Below are positions 19,355 through 29,402 of a stretch of 64,000 bases of DNA, one piece after another; the stretch's first letter is position 1; the number at the start of each line of letters is the position of its first letter. Source of the DNA: Aurantiochytrium sp. KH105 (lineage: Eukaryota; Sar; Bigyra; Thraustochytrida; Thraustochytriidae). A program made the translations under genes and the position numbers. The notes beneath the pieces are model-generated. The model was not told the origin of the DNA. It saw only the letters and a list, made by a program, of their open reading frames with translations, and did not search any database. Location: the NCBI GenBank assembly GCA_003116975.1, contig BGKB01000012.1:434001-498000 (forward strand), given 5' to 3'.

Positions 19355-20576
19355 ACTCAGGTACGATTCAGTTTCGTCCCAGAGCGAGGCTGCTTACAAA
19401 GCAGTAGACTTTTATTACGAAGATGAAGGTTTTGAGTTCGTGAATGTCTTCTTCTTTGCAAATTTCTTTTTCTTATAATGTCTCGCCGTTTGTGCTGGAC
19501 GAAAGGAAAGAGACACTGTCTACCATCTCCTCCCCCGCTTGTGCTGCTTCGCTGCCAGTAAAAACCTCACCACGCGCTGCATTACACACACCCTCCTGCT
19601 CCTCCCCTTGTCCCTANNNNNNNNNNNNNNNNNNNNNNNNNNNNNNNNNNNNNNNNNNNNNNNNNNNNNNNNNNNNNNNNNNNNNNNNNNNNNNNNNNNN
19701 NNNNNNNNNNNNNNNNNNNNNNNNNNNNNNNNNNNNNNNNNNNNNNNNNNNNNNNNNNNNNNNNNNNNNNNNNNNNNNNNNNNNNNNNNNNNNNNNNNNN
19801 NNNNNNNNNNNNNNNNNNNNNNNNNNNNNNNNNNNNNNNNNNNNNNNNNNNNNNNNNNNNNNNNNNNNNNNNNNNNNNNNNNNNNNNNNNNNNNNNNNNN
19901 NNNNNNNNNNNNNNNNNNNNNNNNNNNNNNNNNNNNNNNNNNNNNNNNNNNNNNNNNNNNNNNNNNNNNNNNNNNNNNNNNNNNNNNNNNNNNNNNNNNN
20001 NNNNNNNNNNNNNNNNNNNNNNNNNNNNNNNNNNNNNNNNNNNNNNNNNNNNNNNNNNNNNNNNNNNNNNNNNNNNNNNNNNNNNNNNNNNNNNNNNNNN
20101 NNNNNNNNNNNNNNNNNNNNNNNNNNNNNNNNNNNNNNNNNNNNNNNNNNNNNNNNNNNNNNNNNNNNNNNNNNNNNNNNNNNNNNNNNNNNNNNNNNNN
20201 NNNNNNNNNNNNNNNNNNNNNNNNNNNNNNNNNNNNNNNNNNNNNNNNNNNNNNNNNNNNNNNNNNNNNNNNNNNNNNNNNNNNNNNNNNNNNNNNNNNN
20301 NNNNNNNNNNNNNNNNNNNNNNNNNNNNNNNNNNNNNNNNNNNNNNNNNNNNNNNNNNNNNNNNNNNNNNNNNNNNNNNNNNNNNNNNNNNNNNNNNNNN
20401 NNNNNNNNNNNNNNNNNNNNNNNNTGGGCGGAGGGCCGTCCGCTGCGCCCCTTGCCCTCCCCGCGCTCGCCCGGGCCGCGCTGCGGCGCGCAGGGCGGGC
20501 GGGGCCGGCGGCGGAAATTGAGTTTGATTGAAGCGGGGCACCTGCCTGCTTGACGTGCGTGCACGGGAGAGACGGC
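19355..20576. other. Spacer with assembly gap
   Basis: The sequence on either side of the N run (19617-20424) shows no gene. The flank at 20425-20520 is very GC-rich, which may be why the gap could not be sequenced. Confidence 0.7.
19617..20424. other. Assembly gap (808 N)
   Basis: Uninterrupted run of N. The length may be an estimate. Any coding sequence inside is unknown, and reading frames running through it are artefacts. Confidence 1.
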
Positions 20577-23500
20577 ATGGCCAAGTGGGGAGGCACGCGC
20601 GGAGGCCACTTGCTCCGGCGCGGACGCCGCGAGGAGGACCGCGGCCAGACGGAGAATGCCTACCGACCGTCGGACTTCAACGCCGAGGAGCACAGGGAAG
20701 TGGACGAAGTCCTGGCGGCGCAGAACGCGCGCATGTCGCCCATTCGACGAATTGGCAGCTTTCTCGCGGGGCTATGGCCTGGCAGCCGATGGTCGTCGTC
20801 CAACGCCTCGAGCGCGTCGATGAACGAGACGAACGGTATACCACGCTCACGTTCTTTACCTTTTGGAGTGAGGGATAATCGCTCTCAGGGCGGCGCAAGA
20901 TCGGGCGCGGGGGTCACGAGCACAAGAGACGAGGACGATACACGGGCCGATATTCTCGAGGACGCTGACGTGGGTGTCCACAGCATTTTTGCCACTGGTC
21001 GCAGTCATGGTCCTCCTCCTGCTCGCGATCTCGAGGAGGTTAATGACGTTTCCCAGGACGAGCATGAAGGTCTCGCAAATGAACAGAGTTTTGCGACGGC
21101 TATGGACACGGCGCACGCACATCATGCTCGGGATCACGAAGCTGAGGAGGATGAGGACGAGGACGAGGACGAGGACGAGGAGAGTCACGACGATTCCGGC
21201 GAAAGGATTTCAAGTGTTTTTCCATCCGCTCAGCCTCATGGCGATATTGATGCAGCTGACAGTGATGGCTGGGACGAGCACGAGAGCGCGGATGATCGTT
21301 CTGAGACTGATATCCTTTGTCAGGATGACAGCAAGAGCGAGCGCTACGATGCCTCCAAACAAATAGATTGCAAATCATCAGTTTCCAGAAAACTGAGCGG
21401 GGATAGTAAAAACTCCTCCATTTCGGGAAAATTATCTGCCATGCTAACGACACGAATCAACCTCTCACGGTCGAAACGGCCGTCGAATATACCGGAGCAT
21501 GACGTGGAAAGCGTGCGCTACGATGATGAAAGTGAAGGCTCACCAATATCTGAAGATGGTGAGGTACTTTGCTCCTACTACGAAACAGACTCTGATTGTG
21601 AGGAAGGTGAGAGTGAATTTACGGACAGTCACGTCTTCAATGAAAGTGCAGACGACATCGACAATGACGATAATGATGATGGCGACGTCTCTGAAGATGA
21701 CACTCTGTCCGTGCTGTCCCTCCTTGCAGCGACAACTCCTGCTTCGCACAAGACATCGGACCCCCTGATGCGGGAGCTTTCTGATGCCTTAAGCAAGCGA
21801 AGGCAACTCATCATTCCTAAAGAGGAACGAGACTCCATCGAAAATCTTACAAGGGACGGTAAGCAAGTTCGTGGTTATACTTACCTCCAACAACGCAGGG
21901 ATCAAACGGGTCAGGAGCCTGGAGACGACGAAAATATGTCCTATGCGTCATCGGTTGCGAGTGAGGTGGACAGCTTTGCCGATGAGATTCCTGAAACCAA
22001 ATCGTCTTCAAGTGACAAAGACGATGACACTAATTCCTTGAAGAGTAGCTTGCTTGCTTCAGCGCTCTTGGCTACCTCGAGGGTGGTTTTGAGAAGGCCC
22101 TCGACGGGTGTCCAGTCTCGGTCATCCCTGGCTTCGATTCCTGAGGACACGCCGCAAGTCCAGCCGCAGCGCACGCTGCAATCTCCAACCGCGTCGTCGA
22201 GCACGCCTGTGGTGACTCCAGCAGAGGCAGCTCCCCCCCCTGGACCGGTGTCCTCCCGGGTCGTGGCGCATCGTAGGCCTGAGCCCGTAGCCACGACGCC
22301 CGTTTCTCCTCAGCCGGCGTCGGTACAAAGCGCGCGACCTCAATTTCGTGTTACGAAATCTGAGACCGTGCCAAGACCTTGGTTGACTGAGAGAGAGCGT
22401 CAAACTGCGGAAGCAGGCTTGCTTCCTGGTGTCCCCGCGGGCGGGCGTTTTCATACAACCGTGGCAGAGTCGTCACGCGGATCGGCAACTCGCGTCAGAC
22501 CATTTGCAAGAACTGCCAGTGAAGACACGCCAGAGACCAATGCTCCTCGTGTGCGGCAGCCCTCATTCATGCGAGGAGGAGGAGGAGGAGGAGGAGGAGG
22601 GATAGGAAGAGCAAGACGCGTTTCGCAGACTGCGGCTGCAAAGCGCCCGAGTCTTGTAACTCGCAGAGACACGAAGAACGACGCTGCGCCCACGACCACA
22701 CGTTCGGGCGGTGCGTTTACAAGAAGTGTCCGTGCGTCTGCTCTCCCGAAACGTGCATCTGGCAGGATGGGCCGTGCATCGTCAACACGAACGGACGGTG
22801 CATCAAGAAAGAGATGGGAAAATAGTGCGAGCGCAGGACTATTTCCTGGCATTCCTGCAGGACAGCCCCTCCCGAAACGTGCATCTGGCAGGATGGGCCG
22901 TGCATCGTCAACACGAATGGACGATGCATCAAGAAAGAGGTGGGAAGATAGTGCGAGCGCAGGACTATTTCCTGGCATTCCTGCAGGACAGCCCCGCCCG
23001 CAAAAGAGTGGCAGACAAGGTGCATCGGCGAGCAAATCAACATGGCGTTCGGAACTGAAAGATACGCGCACGTCTTTTACGAGAGCTAGCGCTGCACCGC
23101 GTGCGAGCCAGGCACGCCGCTATACGGGAATGGTGGGACCTGGTTCGGATCCACTAAAAGCCATGGGTGACTTTAATGATTCGCGGCTCCAAGACGCCAT
23201 GCGCGACACGGAAGAAGGGAAACCCTTCGTCGAGCTTACTGACTCGGCATATGTGGACCCGGACAAGTTTTCAGAGCTCTGCGACAGACTTTCGGAAGCA
23301 AGAGACGTGCGACGCATTTCATTTGTCGGTCTCGACATTGGGGGAGATCCTGCCAAACTGGAGGCGGTGTGCCGCCTGTTGGAGTCCCAGGATCACATTG
23401 CGGGGCTTGATCTTTCATACAATCATTTACATGACGAGCACATGGCTTTGCTCGCAAGCAGCCTTGCATCAGATCCTGCGCGCAGCCTGCAGCGCTTGAA

Positions 23501-23747
23501 TCTTTGCAAGAACGCGCTATCTGACGAGGGATTATATCTTCTTTTGGAGGCGATCCAAGATCGAGAGTCTATGGAGGAGCTCGATCTCGGTCGCAACAGC
23601 TCGATTACGAGGCAAGGCCTCGGTCAATTTGCCCAGTTCCTCCTCGATGTTCCTGTCGAGATCGTGAACGTGGAGGGTTGCGGCAGGAAGAACGACCAGA
23701 TGGCTCGCGATCTCGTGCACTCTCGTGCAGGGAGCGCTGGCGTTTAG
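20577..23747 (+). CDS. Acidic disordered protein with GLFPG repeats and C-terminal LRRs
   Basis: Predicted 1056-residue protein of unknown function. Residues ~40-560 are acidic and Ser-rich, with an EDEDEDEDEDEDE run near 190. Residues ~560-870 are Pro/Arg/Ser-rich and basic. Two near-identical 42-residue tandem repeats (22743-22868 and 22869-22994) each end in WENSASAGLFPGIPAGQP or its variant, and a diverged copy (AEAGLLPGVPAGGRF) lies near residue 615. A poly-Gly tract is at ~672. The C-terminus (~905-1030) has ribonuclease-inhibitor-like leucine-rich repeats (IAGLDLSYNHLHDEHMALL, LQRLNLCKNALSDEGLYLLL, MEELDLGRNSSITRQGL), usually a protein-binding surface. The ATG at 20577 is the first in frame. 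Confidence 0.75.
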   Translation: MAKWGGTRGGHLLRRGRREEDRGQTENAYRPSDFNAEEHREVDEVLAAQNARMSPIRRIGSFLAGLWPGSRWSSSNASSASMNETNGIPRSRSLPFGVRDNRSQGGARSGAGVTSTRDEDDTRADILEDADVGVHSIFATGRSHGPPPARDLEEVNDVSQDEHEGLANEQSFATAMDTAHAHHARDHEAEEDEDEDEDEDEESHDDSGERISSVFPSAQPHGDIDAADSDGWDEHESADDRSETDILCQDDSKSERYDASKQIDCKSSVSRKLSGDSKNSSISGKLSAMLTTRINLSRSKRPSNIPEHDVESVRYDDESEGSPISEDGEVLCSYYETDSDCEEGESEFTDSHVFNESADDIDNDDNDDGDVSEDDTLSVLSLLAATTPASHKTSDPLMRELSDALSKRRQLIIPKEERDSIENLTRDGKQVRGYTYLQQRRDQTGQEPGDDENMSYASSVASEVDSFADEIPETKSSSSDKDDDTNSLKSSLLASALLATSRVVLRRPSTGVQSRSSLASIPEDTPQVQPQRTLQSPTASSSTPVVTPAEAAPPPGPVSSRVVAHRRPEPVATTPVSPQPASVQSARPQFRVTKSETVPRPWLTERERQTAEAGLLPGVPAGGRFHTTVAESSRGSATRVRPFARTASEDTPETNAPRVRQPSFMRGGGGGGGGGIGRARRVSQTAAAKRPSLVTRRDTKNDAAPTTTRSGGAFTRSVRASALPKRASGRMGRASSTRTDGASRKRWENSASAGLFPGIPAGQPLPKRASGRMGRASSTRMDDASRKRWEDSASAGLFPGIPAGQPRPQKSGRQGASASKSTWRSELKDTRTSFTRASAAPRASQARRYTGMVGPGSDPLKAMGDFNDSRLQDAMRDTEEGKPFVELTDSAYVDPDKFSELCDRLSEARDVRRISFVGLDIGGDPAKLEAVCRLLESQDHIAGLDLSYNHLHDEHMALLASSLASDPARSLQRLNLCKNALSDEGLYLLLEAIQDRESMEELDLGRNSSITRQGLGQFAQFLLDVPVEIVNVEGCGRKNDQMARDLVHSRAGSAGV
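22743..22994 (+). repeat. 126-bp tandem coding repeat, two copies
   Basis: Two in-frame copies (22743-22868, 22869-22994) differing at only a few bases. This indicates recent duplication within the LRR-protein gene. Each encodes one GLFPG motif unit. Confidence 0.95.
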
Positions 23748-24038
23748 CCCTGACCATACAAGTTGTGATGTTATACAATTTTGATTCGTGTTGTTTATAG
23801 TCCTATCGTACATGAACGTGTGATGAGGCTGTGATCGAAGACGCACATGAAGCCACTTCCAAGTGCCTGGGTAGCGATGGCGAGCGGCGGATCCGCCACT
23901 CTGGCCAATCTTTTCACAAAACGCCTTTGTTATGGCTTCCTCTGCCAGGCGGTTGGTTCTACCACAGAACCCAGCGGGTCACGGCGGTTCTCCGATCGAA
24001 GGTAAGGTCAAGTGACTGGGGGGTTGTGTGCAATCATA

Positions 24039-25211
24039 GTAGGGTAAAACCTCCGATTAGCACATCACACCGATTTGCTACAGAATCGGCGCCCGAGAAA
24101 TCGTATAGGAGTTAACTACTACTCACTAAGACCATGTTGCAAATCAATGGTATTTTTAAATAGGCCATAAAATAAGCCAAATAAGCCGGCCAATACATTT
24201 GTATGAGAAAACGTGTATCAATGGATTCCTGGCGGTCGAAGGACATGTACGATCTCGAGCGACTTAAAGGCATCGAGGCTCAAGACAAGTCCCGTGAGGC
24301 TGCAATCAAGGCGAAGAAACAGAAGACGGTCAAACAATTCGTTGAAGAAGCAGGTGTCCGCGCTTTCCTACTCCAATAAGGATTTCTCGTTCGAGTTTGC
24401 GCGAGACGACAAGATTACAAAAACAAAACTCATTGAGGTCCTACAACTCGCAGGGAAACGTGTTTCGATTCAGCGGTCTCGGCAAGAGCTGCTGGAGCTT
24501 GTACGTTCCCTCTCTGCAAGCTCAGAGGAACATGTCTCAGAAGAGGCGAGCTCATCACGCGAACCAAACCCTCCTCAGAACGCTGATGAAGTTCCAGCTG
24601 GAACGTCGGAGAGCGTTCCGGATACAATGGAAGAGGAGGATCTCGTGAAAGCGGCACTTTTTGCAAACGCTGCTCTTTCTGGGTACACAGGCGGCAAGCT
24701 AAACGTTGCCATTTGGTGAGCTCCTTGACCAAGATCAAACAATGGGATAAAAACCTTCCTTGGCAAGCCAAACGTGCACAACTTTTTCGCATGACCGTAG
24801 AGTTCATTCGATCACTCCCTGAGATCGCTAATCCTGGCCTATGTCAGCTGGAATCGTCGCCACAAGCGAAATAGATAGTAACAATGTGTCTCGTAGAGAA
24901 AAGTAACACTAGACCAATTTCGGTAAAAGTAAACAAATATAAAACTAAGTATGTTACTAAAACCAGACTCAGAAGCATTGCGCAAAATCTGCGTGTGGAA
25001 ATCATAGGTCGGTGGCTCCGTGGCGAGGAAAAATCTGAAAACTATAATTGATCTCAAGCAACACCAATCGACTGAGTTCGTTCACTGATCAAACTACGAG
25101 CTCTCCATGCTCGTTCGCACGCTCTACACGACTCCTACAACCAAAAGTTGATTTTTGATCGAAAAATGATTTTTCTAACATTGATGTTGAAAATCGGAGG
25201 TTTTACCCTAC
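24039..25211. mobile_element. DNA transposon with 20-bp TIRs and TA target duplication
   Basis: Perfect 20-base terminal inverted repeats: GTAGGGTAAAACCTCCGATT at 24039-24058 and its reverse complement at 25192-25211, each flanked by TA (24037-24038 and 25212-25213). The TA duplication points to the Tc1/mariner/pogo superfamily. The 1173-base element is AT-richer than the host and holds only fragmentary coding sequence with no visible DDE catalytic triad. It is therefore a non-autonomous or internally deleted copy. TIR identity suggests it is not very old, or was mobilised recently. Confidence 0.8.
24203..24874 (+). pseudogene. Broken ORF inside the transposon
   Basis: Three protein-like stretches follow one another in alternating frames: 24203-24379 (58 codons, Lys/Glu-rich helix, ending AGVRAFLLQ), about 24340-24719 in the +1 frame (YSNKDFSFEFARDD, then a helical segment ITKTKLIEVLQLAGKRVSIQ), and 24716-24874 back in the first frame (KIKQWDKNLPWQAKRAQLFR). 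Compensating frameshifts explain this best; the GGTGAGC at 24715 could alternatively be a splice donor. The helical segment faintly resembles a SAP-type DNA-binding motif. I read it as the remnant of the C-terminal part of a transposase, without proof. Confidence 0.45.
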
Positions 25212-25213
25212 TA

Positions 25214-25743
25214 CCACTGCAAGCAGTCTACGTGCACCGCACGGAGCCGAGGCGGAAAGCCCGCAGGCCCCGAACCTTGCGCCAGCCACTCTCGAGGCCG
25301 GCTGCCTGCCTGCCTGACTGGCCGGCTGGCTGGCTGGATTGGATCGGATCATCATCTCCTCGCCCGCGAGGCTCTCGCCCTCGCCCGCCCGCCCTCCCGC
25401 GTCTTCCCTCCCTGCACCCGTGTCGCCGGAGGCCGGGTCCGCGTCCGAGCGCGTCCCCGCCCGTCCCGGCCGTGCGGGACTGCCAGTATCCTAACCGTCC
25501 GAGGCGAGAGGCCCCGCTCGGCGCGCCGCCTCCGAAGGAAGGAAGGAAGGAAGGAAGGAAGGGTCGCGATCGACGCGGCGATCTTCGCGAAGATCCATCC
25601 GCCCGCCGACGATCGCAGGCCAGGCCGGCGCAGCAGCTGCAGAACCGAAACGCGGCGCAGCAGAACCGGGACGCGGCGACCCGGAGCGAGCGCGAGCGCG
25701 AGAGAGAGCGCGAGAGAGAGCGGGAGCGGCGGCGGCGGGCAGG
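25214..25743. other. ClpB leader region with (GAAG)n
   Basis: GC-rich leader with a GGCT cluster near 25318-25335, a GAAG array at 25534-25562 and a purine-rich GCGAGA-type tract at 25684-25730 directly before the ATG. Confidence 0.6.
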
Positions 25744-28233
25744 ATGCTGCGCGCGGGCGCGGCGGCGAGGCTGGCCGCGCGGACGCGGGCGGCGGCGGCG
25801 ACGCGGAGCGCGGCGGCCTCCCGGGGCTTGGCGACGACGACGACGACGGCGGCGGCGGCGGCGGCGCGGAGGAGCGCGCTGGAGGGGATCGCGGCGCGGA
25901 GAACAGGCGTGCTGGGCGCGAGCGAGGCGCTGCTGAGGCACGGAGGCGGCGTGCAGCAGGGCGGGCTGGGCCAGCACAAGCGCTGGCAGCACGGAGGACC
26001 CCCGGGACAGCCCTGGGTCGCGCCCGGCGCGACGCCCAAGGGCGAGAGTTTGAAAAAGTACGGCGTGGACCTGACGGAGCGCGCCAAGGAGGGCAAGCTG
26101 GACCCAGTCATCGGTCGCGAGGCCGAGCTGCGCCGCGTCATCCAGGTCATTTCGAGGCGAACCAAGAACAACCCCGTGCTCATCGGCAACCCTGGCACAG
26201 GCAAGACCGCTGTGGCCGAGCTCGTCGCGCAGCGCATCTGGTCGGGCGAGGTGCCCGACTCGCTCAAGGACAAGCAGGTCATCTCGCTGGATCTTGCCGC
26301 GCTCGTAGCAGGCGCCAAGTTCCGCGGAGAGTTCGAGGAGCGTCTCAAGGCTGTCCTCAAGGACGTCGAGGAGAGTGACGGCAAGGTTATCCTCTTTATT
26401 GATGAGCTGCACATGCTCATGGGTGCTGGCGGCGGCGACGGCTCGGTGAGCGCCGCGAACATTCTCAAGCCCGCTCTGGCGCGCGGCGAGCTCCGCTGCA
26501 TCGGTGCCACCACCCTCGATGAGTACCGGCAGTACGTCGAGAAGGACGCGGCTCTGGCGCGTCGCTTCCAGCCCGTGCTCGTCGACGAGCCTAGTGTCGA
26601 AGACACGATCAGCATTCTTCGTGGCCTCAAGGAAAAGTATGAGATCCATCATGGCGTGACCATCAAGGATGAGGCGCTCGTGGCTGCGGCCACGCTCGCT
26701 GACCGATACCTCACGGACCGTAAGATGCCTGACAAGGCAATCGATCTCGTCGACGAGGCCGCTAGTCGCCTTCGCATGCAGCAAGAGTCCAAGCCGGAGC
26801 CGATCTGGAAGCTGGAGCGCGACATTGTTACGCGGCGCATTGAGCTCGAGGCCCTCAAGAAGGAGACGGACCCTGGCTCGGTGGATCGGCGCAAGAAGAT
26901 CCAGACGGACGTTGATAAGATGGAAGCAGAGTTGAAAAAGCTGAGCGACGAGTGGCAGTCCGAAAAGGATCGCCTCGAGGAGGTCAAGGGCGCCAAATCC
27001 CGTCTCGAAGAGGCCAAGCTTGAGCTCGAGCGCGCGCAAAAGGGCGGTAACTTTGAGCGAGCTGGTGAGTTGCGATTCAGCATCATCCCGGACCTTGAAG
27101 CCAAGGCTGCTCGCGAGGATGATGCCAAGCTCGAGGCCAAGCCCGCCTCCGGATCTCAAATGCTCGAGGACGCCGTCACGCGCGATCTCATTACCCAAGT
27201 TGTGGCTCACGCGACTGGTATTCCCGTGACCTCGCTCATGCATGGCGAGCGCGAGAAGCTTTTGCACCTCGACGAGACTTTGCGCGAGCGCATTGTGGGC
27301 CAGGACGAGGCCATTGACGCCGTCTCGGACTGCATCCGTCAAAGCCGCGCCGGCCTCCATGGCCACGACAGACCGCAGGGTGTCTTTCTCTTTCTCGGAC
27401 CCACGGGCGTGGGCAAGACGGAGTCCGTCAAGGCCCTTGCGAACGCACTCTTTGACGACGAGTCGGCAATCTGCCGCATCGACATGTCCGAGTACATGGA
27501 GAAGCACTCGGTGTCGCGTCTCATTGGTGCGCCCCCTGGCTACGTGGGCTACGAGGAAGGCGGTACGCTCACCGAGGCGGTACGCCGTAAGCCGTACCAG
27601 ATTATTCTGCTCGACGAGTTTGAAAAGGCGCATCGCGATGTCTCCAACATTCTTCTCCAACTCTTTGACGAGGGAAGGCTCACTGACTCGCACGGCCGCA
27701 CGGTTGACTTTCGCAACACGATTGTCATCATGACTTCCAACCTGGGCAGCGACGTCTTGGCGACGCACACTGCCACCGCCGAGGACGAGCAGGTCCGCGA
27801 TCTGGTCATGGACCGTGTGCGATCCTTCTTCTCTCCGGAGCTCTTGAACCGCGTCGACGAAATTTCCATCTTCAACCGCCTGCGCCGCCAGGACATGGAC
27901 CGCATCGTTGAGATCCAGCTCAACGAGATCAAGCAGCGTCTGGCGGACGATCGCAACATCACTCTAGATGTTGCGCCCGAGGCTGTCGAGTGGCTCGCCG
28001 AAGCTGCTTATGACCCTGCCTACGGCGCGCGGCCTCTTCGTCGCGTCATCCAGCGCAAGGTGCTTTCGCCCATGGCTACCAAGCTGCTCAAGGGTGACAT
28101 TCTCGATGCTTCGCACATCTCAATTGCACCCTCTGCTGACGGTGCGGGTCTCGACATCACTGTCGAGGCCAAGCCGCCTGCCGTTGGGGACGAAGATGAC
28201 GCCCGTGCTGATTCTCCGGCGACCATGCCATGA
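25744..28233 (+). CDS. Mitochondrial ClpB/Hsp78-type disaggregase
   Basis: Predicted 829-residue AAA+ chaperone that extracts proteins from aggregates with Hsp70. An Arg/Ala/Thr-rich presequence without acidic residues (first ~60 residues) indicates mitochondrial import. There is no Clp N-domain; the first AAA module follows at ~110 ([15 protein letters not shown], Walker [10 protein letters not shown], Walker B ILFIDELH). A coiled-coil middle domain of the ClpB/Hsp104 type follows (~350-470), then the second AAA module (Walker [30 protein letters not shown], Walker [11 protein letters not shown]) and the D2-small domain. Absence of the N-domain matches fungal Hsp78. The C-terminus has a short acidic tail. 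The complete set of motifs makes this a secure call. Confidence 0.97.
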   Translation: MLRAGAAARLAARTRAAAATRSAAASRGLATTTTTAAAAAARRSALEGIAARRTGVLGASEALLRHGGGVQQGGLGQHKRWQHGGPPGQPWVAPGATPKGESLKKYGVDLTERAKEGKLDPVIGREAELRRVIQVISRRTKNNPVLIGNPGTGKTAVAELVAQRIWSGEVPDSLKDKQVISLDLAALVAGAKFRGEFEERLKAVLKDVEESDGKVILFIDELHMLMGAGGGDGSVSAANILKPALARGELRCIGATTLDEYRQYVEKDAALARRFQPVLVDEPSVEDTISILRGLKEKYEIHHGVTIKDEALVAAATLADRYLTDRKMPDKAIDLVDEAASRLRMQQESKPEPIWKLERDIVTRRIELEALKKETDPGSVDRRKKIQTDVDKMEAELKKLSDEWQSEKDRLEEVKGAKSRLEEAKLELERAQKGGNFERAGELRFSIIPDLEAKAAREDDAKLEAKPASGSQMLEDAVTRDLITQVVAHATGIPVTSLMHGEREKLLHLDETLRERIVGQDEAIDAVSDCIRQSRAGLHGHDRPQGVFLFLGPTGVGKTESVKALANALFDDESAICRIDMSEYMEKHSVSRLIGAPPGYVGYEEGGTLTEAVRRKPYQIILLDEFEKAHRDVSNILLQLFDEGRLTDSHGRTVDFRNTIVIMTSNLGSDVLATHTATAEDEQVRDLVMDRVRSFFSPELLNRVDEISIFNRLRRQDMDRIVEIQLNEIKQRLADDRNITLDVAPEAVEWLAEAAYDPAYGARPLRRVIQRKVLSPMATKLLKGDILDASHISIAPSADGAGLDITVEAKPPAVGDEDDARADSPATMP

Positions 28234-28535
28234 AATGTCTAGCCTCTGCCAAATTGTAGAAAAGAATGTTTTTGGATTGGACTCGATTAGAACTCGCCGG
28301 CGGACTTCCAAGTTGGATTGCTAGAAGAAGATGAAGAAGGAGAGGTCGCTTTATAGCTTTGTATAGATTCACTCTTGATCCTTTTCGACTGCCAATGTTC
28401 TTGATTCCAAGGATGTGGTCAAGAATCGGCACATACTTCTTCATCATCAAACAACGAAAAGCGCTTTAGCATCAAAGCAAAGCTCGTGCGGGCTCGCGCG
28501 AAGACTGGCCTTGTTGACAGAGACACGGCGACGCC
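28234..28535. other. Spacer, no gene seen
   Basis: 302 bases between ClpB and the SDR gene on the same strand, AT-richer in the middle. No distinctive elements. Confidence 0.5.
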
Positions 28536-29402
28536 ATGGGCGGCCTGCTGAGCAGCAGCGTTGCTGCAGATGAGTTCTCCGGCAAGACGGTCTGGGTCGT
28601 CGGCGCGAGCTCGGGCATTGGAGAGGCCATGGCTGAGGCGTACTACCAACGAGGTGCCAAGGTTATCGTCTCGGCGCGGCGCGAGCAGGCGCTCGAGGAC
28701 CTCGTGCAGCGACTGAAAAGCAGTCCCGCCGCGCCTGGCGCCGACGCCAAGGCACTCGTCGTCGACACGGCGGATCTCGATAAAGCCAAGGCGAACGCGG
28801 AGGCCGCACTCGAGGCCTTTGGCCCTATTGACGTGGTCGTGCTGAGCGCAGGTATTAGCAATCGCGGATCCGTGGCGGACACTGACATCAGCGTGGAGCA
28901 GCGACTGTTTCAGGTAAACTTCTTTGGCACGGTGGCAATTACCAAGGCGATGTTGCCCCATTTCTTCGAGCATGGCAGCGGATGTTTTGTCGTCGTGAGC
29001 AGTGTACAGGGGCTCATGGGGCTTCCGCAGCGCGCTCCGTACGCAGCCTCCAAACATGCGCTGCACGGATACTTTGAGTCGCTGCGCGCCGAGGTTGCCC
29101 ACAAAAATGTGGCAGTGCACATTGTTTGCCCTGGGTACGTCAAGACGGACCTCTCCAACAGGGCGCTCACGACCAGTGCGTCGGCGGAGTACGCCAAGAC
29201 GGATGAGACGACAGCGTCTGGATTCGAGCCCAAATATGTAGCGGAGCGCTCGTTGACCGAAATCAAGAACAAGAAGGAGTACATTGTCATTGCGCAGACC
29301 AAGGCCGTTCTCGCACTTTGGCTTCGCAAGCATTTCCCAAGTGTGCTGCGCAAAATTATGAACGCCCGAGGCAAGGCTGCGGACACTGCGCAATCTACTT
29401 AG
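28536..29402 (+). CDS. Short-chain dehydrogenase/reductase (DHRS7-like)
   Basis: Predicted 288-residue classical SDR. Cofactor motif GASSGIG (~28-34) follows the first strand VWVVG, NNAG is replaced by LSAGIS, and the catalytic Ser is in VVVSSVQG with YAASKHA supplying Tyr and Lys. CPGYVKTDLS is the typical segment after strand 6. The arrangement resembles DHRS7/DHRS7B enzymes acting on steroids or retinoids, but substrate cannot be read. The Arg after strand 2 (SARR) suggests NADP(H). The N-terminus MGGLLSS fits an N-myristoylation signal, which would tether it to membranes. Its 3' end is duplicated just downstream. Confidence 0.93.
   Translation: MGGLLSSSVAADEFSGKTVWVVGASSGIGEAMAEAYYQRGAKVIVSARREQALEDLVQRLKSSPAAPGADAKALVVDTADLDKAKANAEAALEAFGPIDVVVLSAGISNRGSVADTDISVEQRLFQVNFFGTVAITKAMLPHFFEHGSGCFVVVSSVQGLMGLPQRAPYAASKHALHGYFESLRAEVAHKNVAVHIVCPGYVKTDLSNRALTTSASAEYAKTDETTASGFEPKYVAERSLTEIKNKKEYIVIAQTKAVLALWLRKHFPSVLRKIMNARGKAADTAQST

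Larger units (their letters stand above)
23847..25317 (+). pseudogene. Possible small spliced gene split by a transposon
   Basis: Tentative. An ORF from ATG 23847 (MKPLPSAWVAMASGGSATL...) runs 51 codons to a good 5' splice site, AAG|GTAAGG, at 24001/24002. The only in-frame stop lies just after that site. The transposon starts 37 bases later. Immediately beyond it, CAAGCAG gives possible 3' splice sites (after 25223 or 25226). Joining there keeps the frame open for about 30 codons to a TGA near 25315-25317. Without the transposon the intron would be only 47-50 bases, similar to an intron in the methyltransferase gene at 33200. The protein matches no family I know. Confidence 0.3.

Noticed and set aside
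19444-20693. Several ORFs of 300-370 codons running through the N run
   Set aside because: They are open only because N codons are not stops; no real coding evidence.
25228-27768. 846-codon minus-strand ORF lying opposite the ClpB gene
   Set aside because: It is a mirror of ClpB codon bias; its translation has no family features and the opposite strand encodes an unmistakable AAA+ chaperone.
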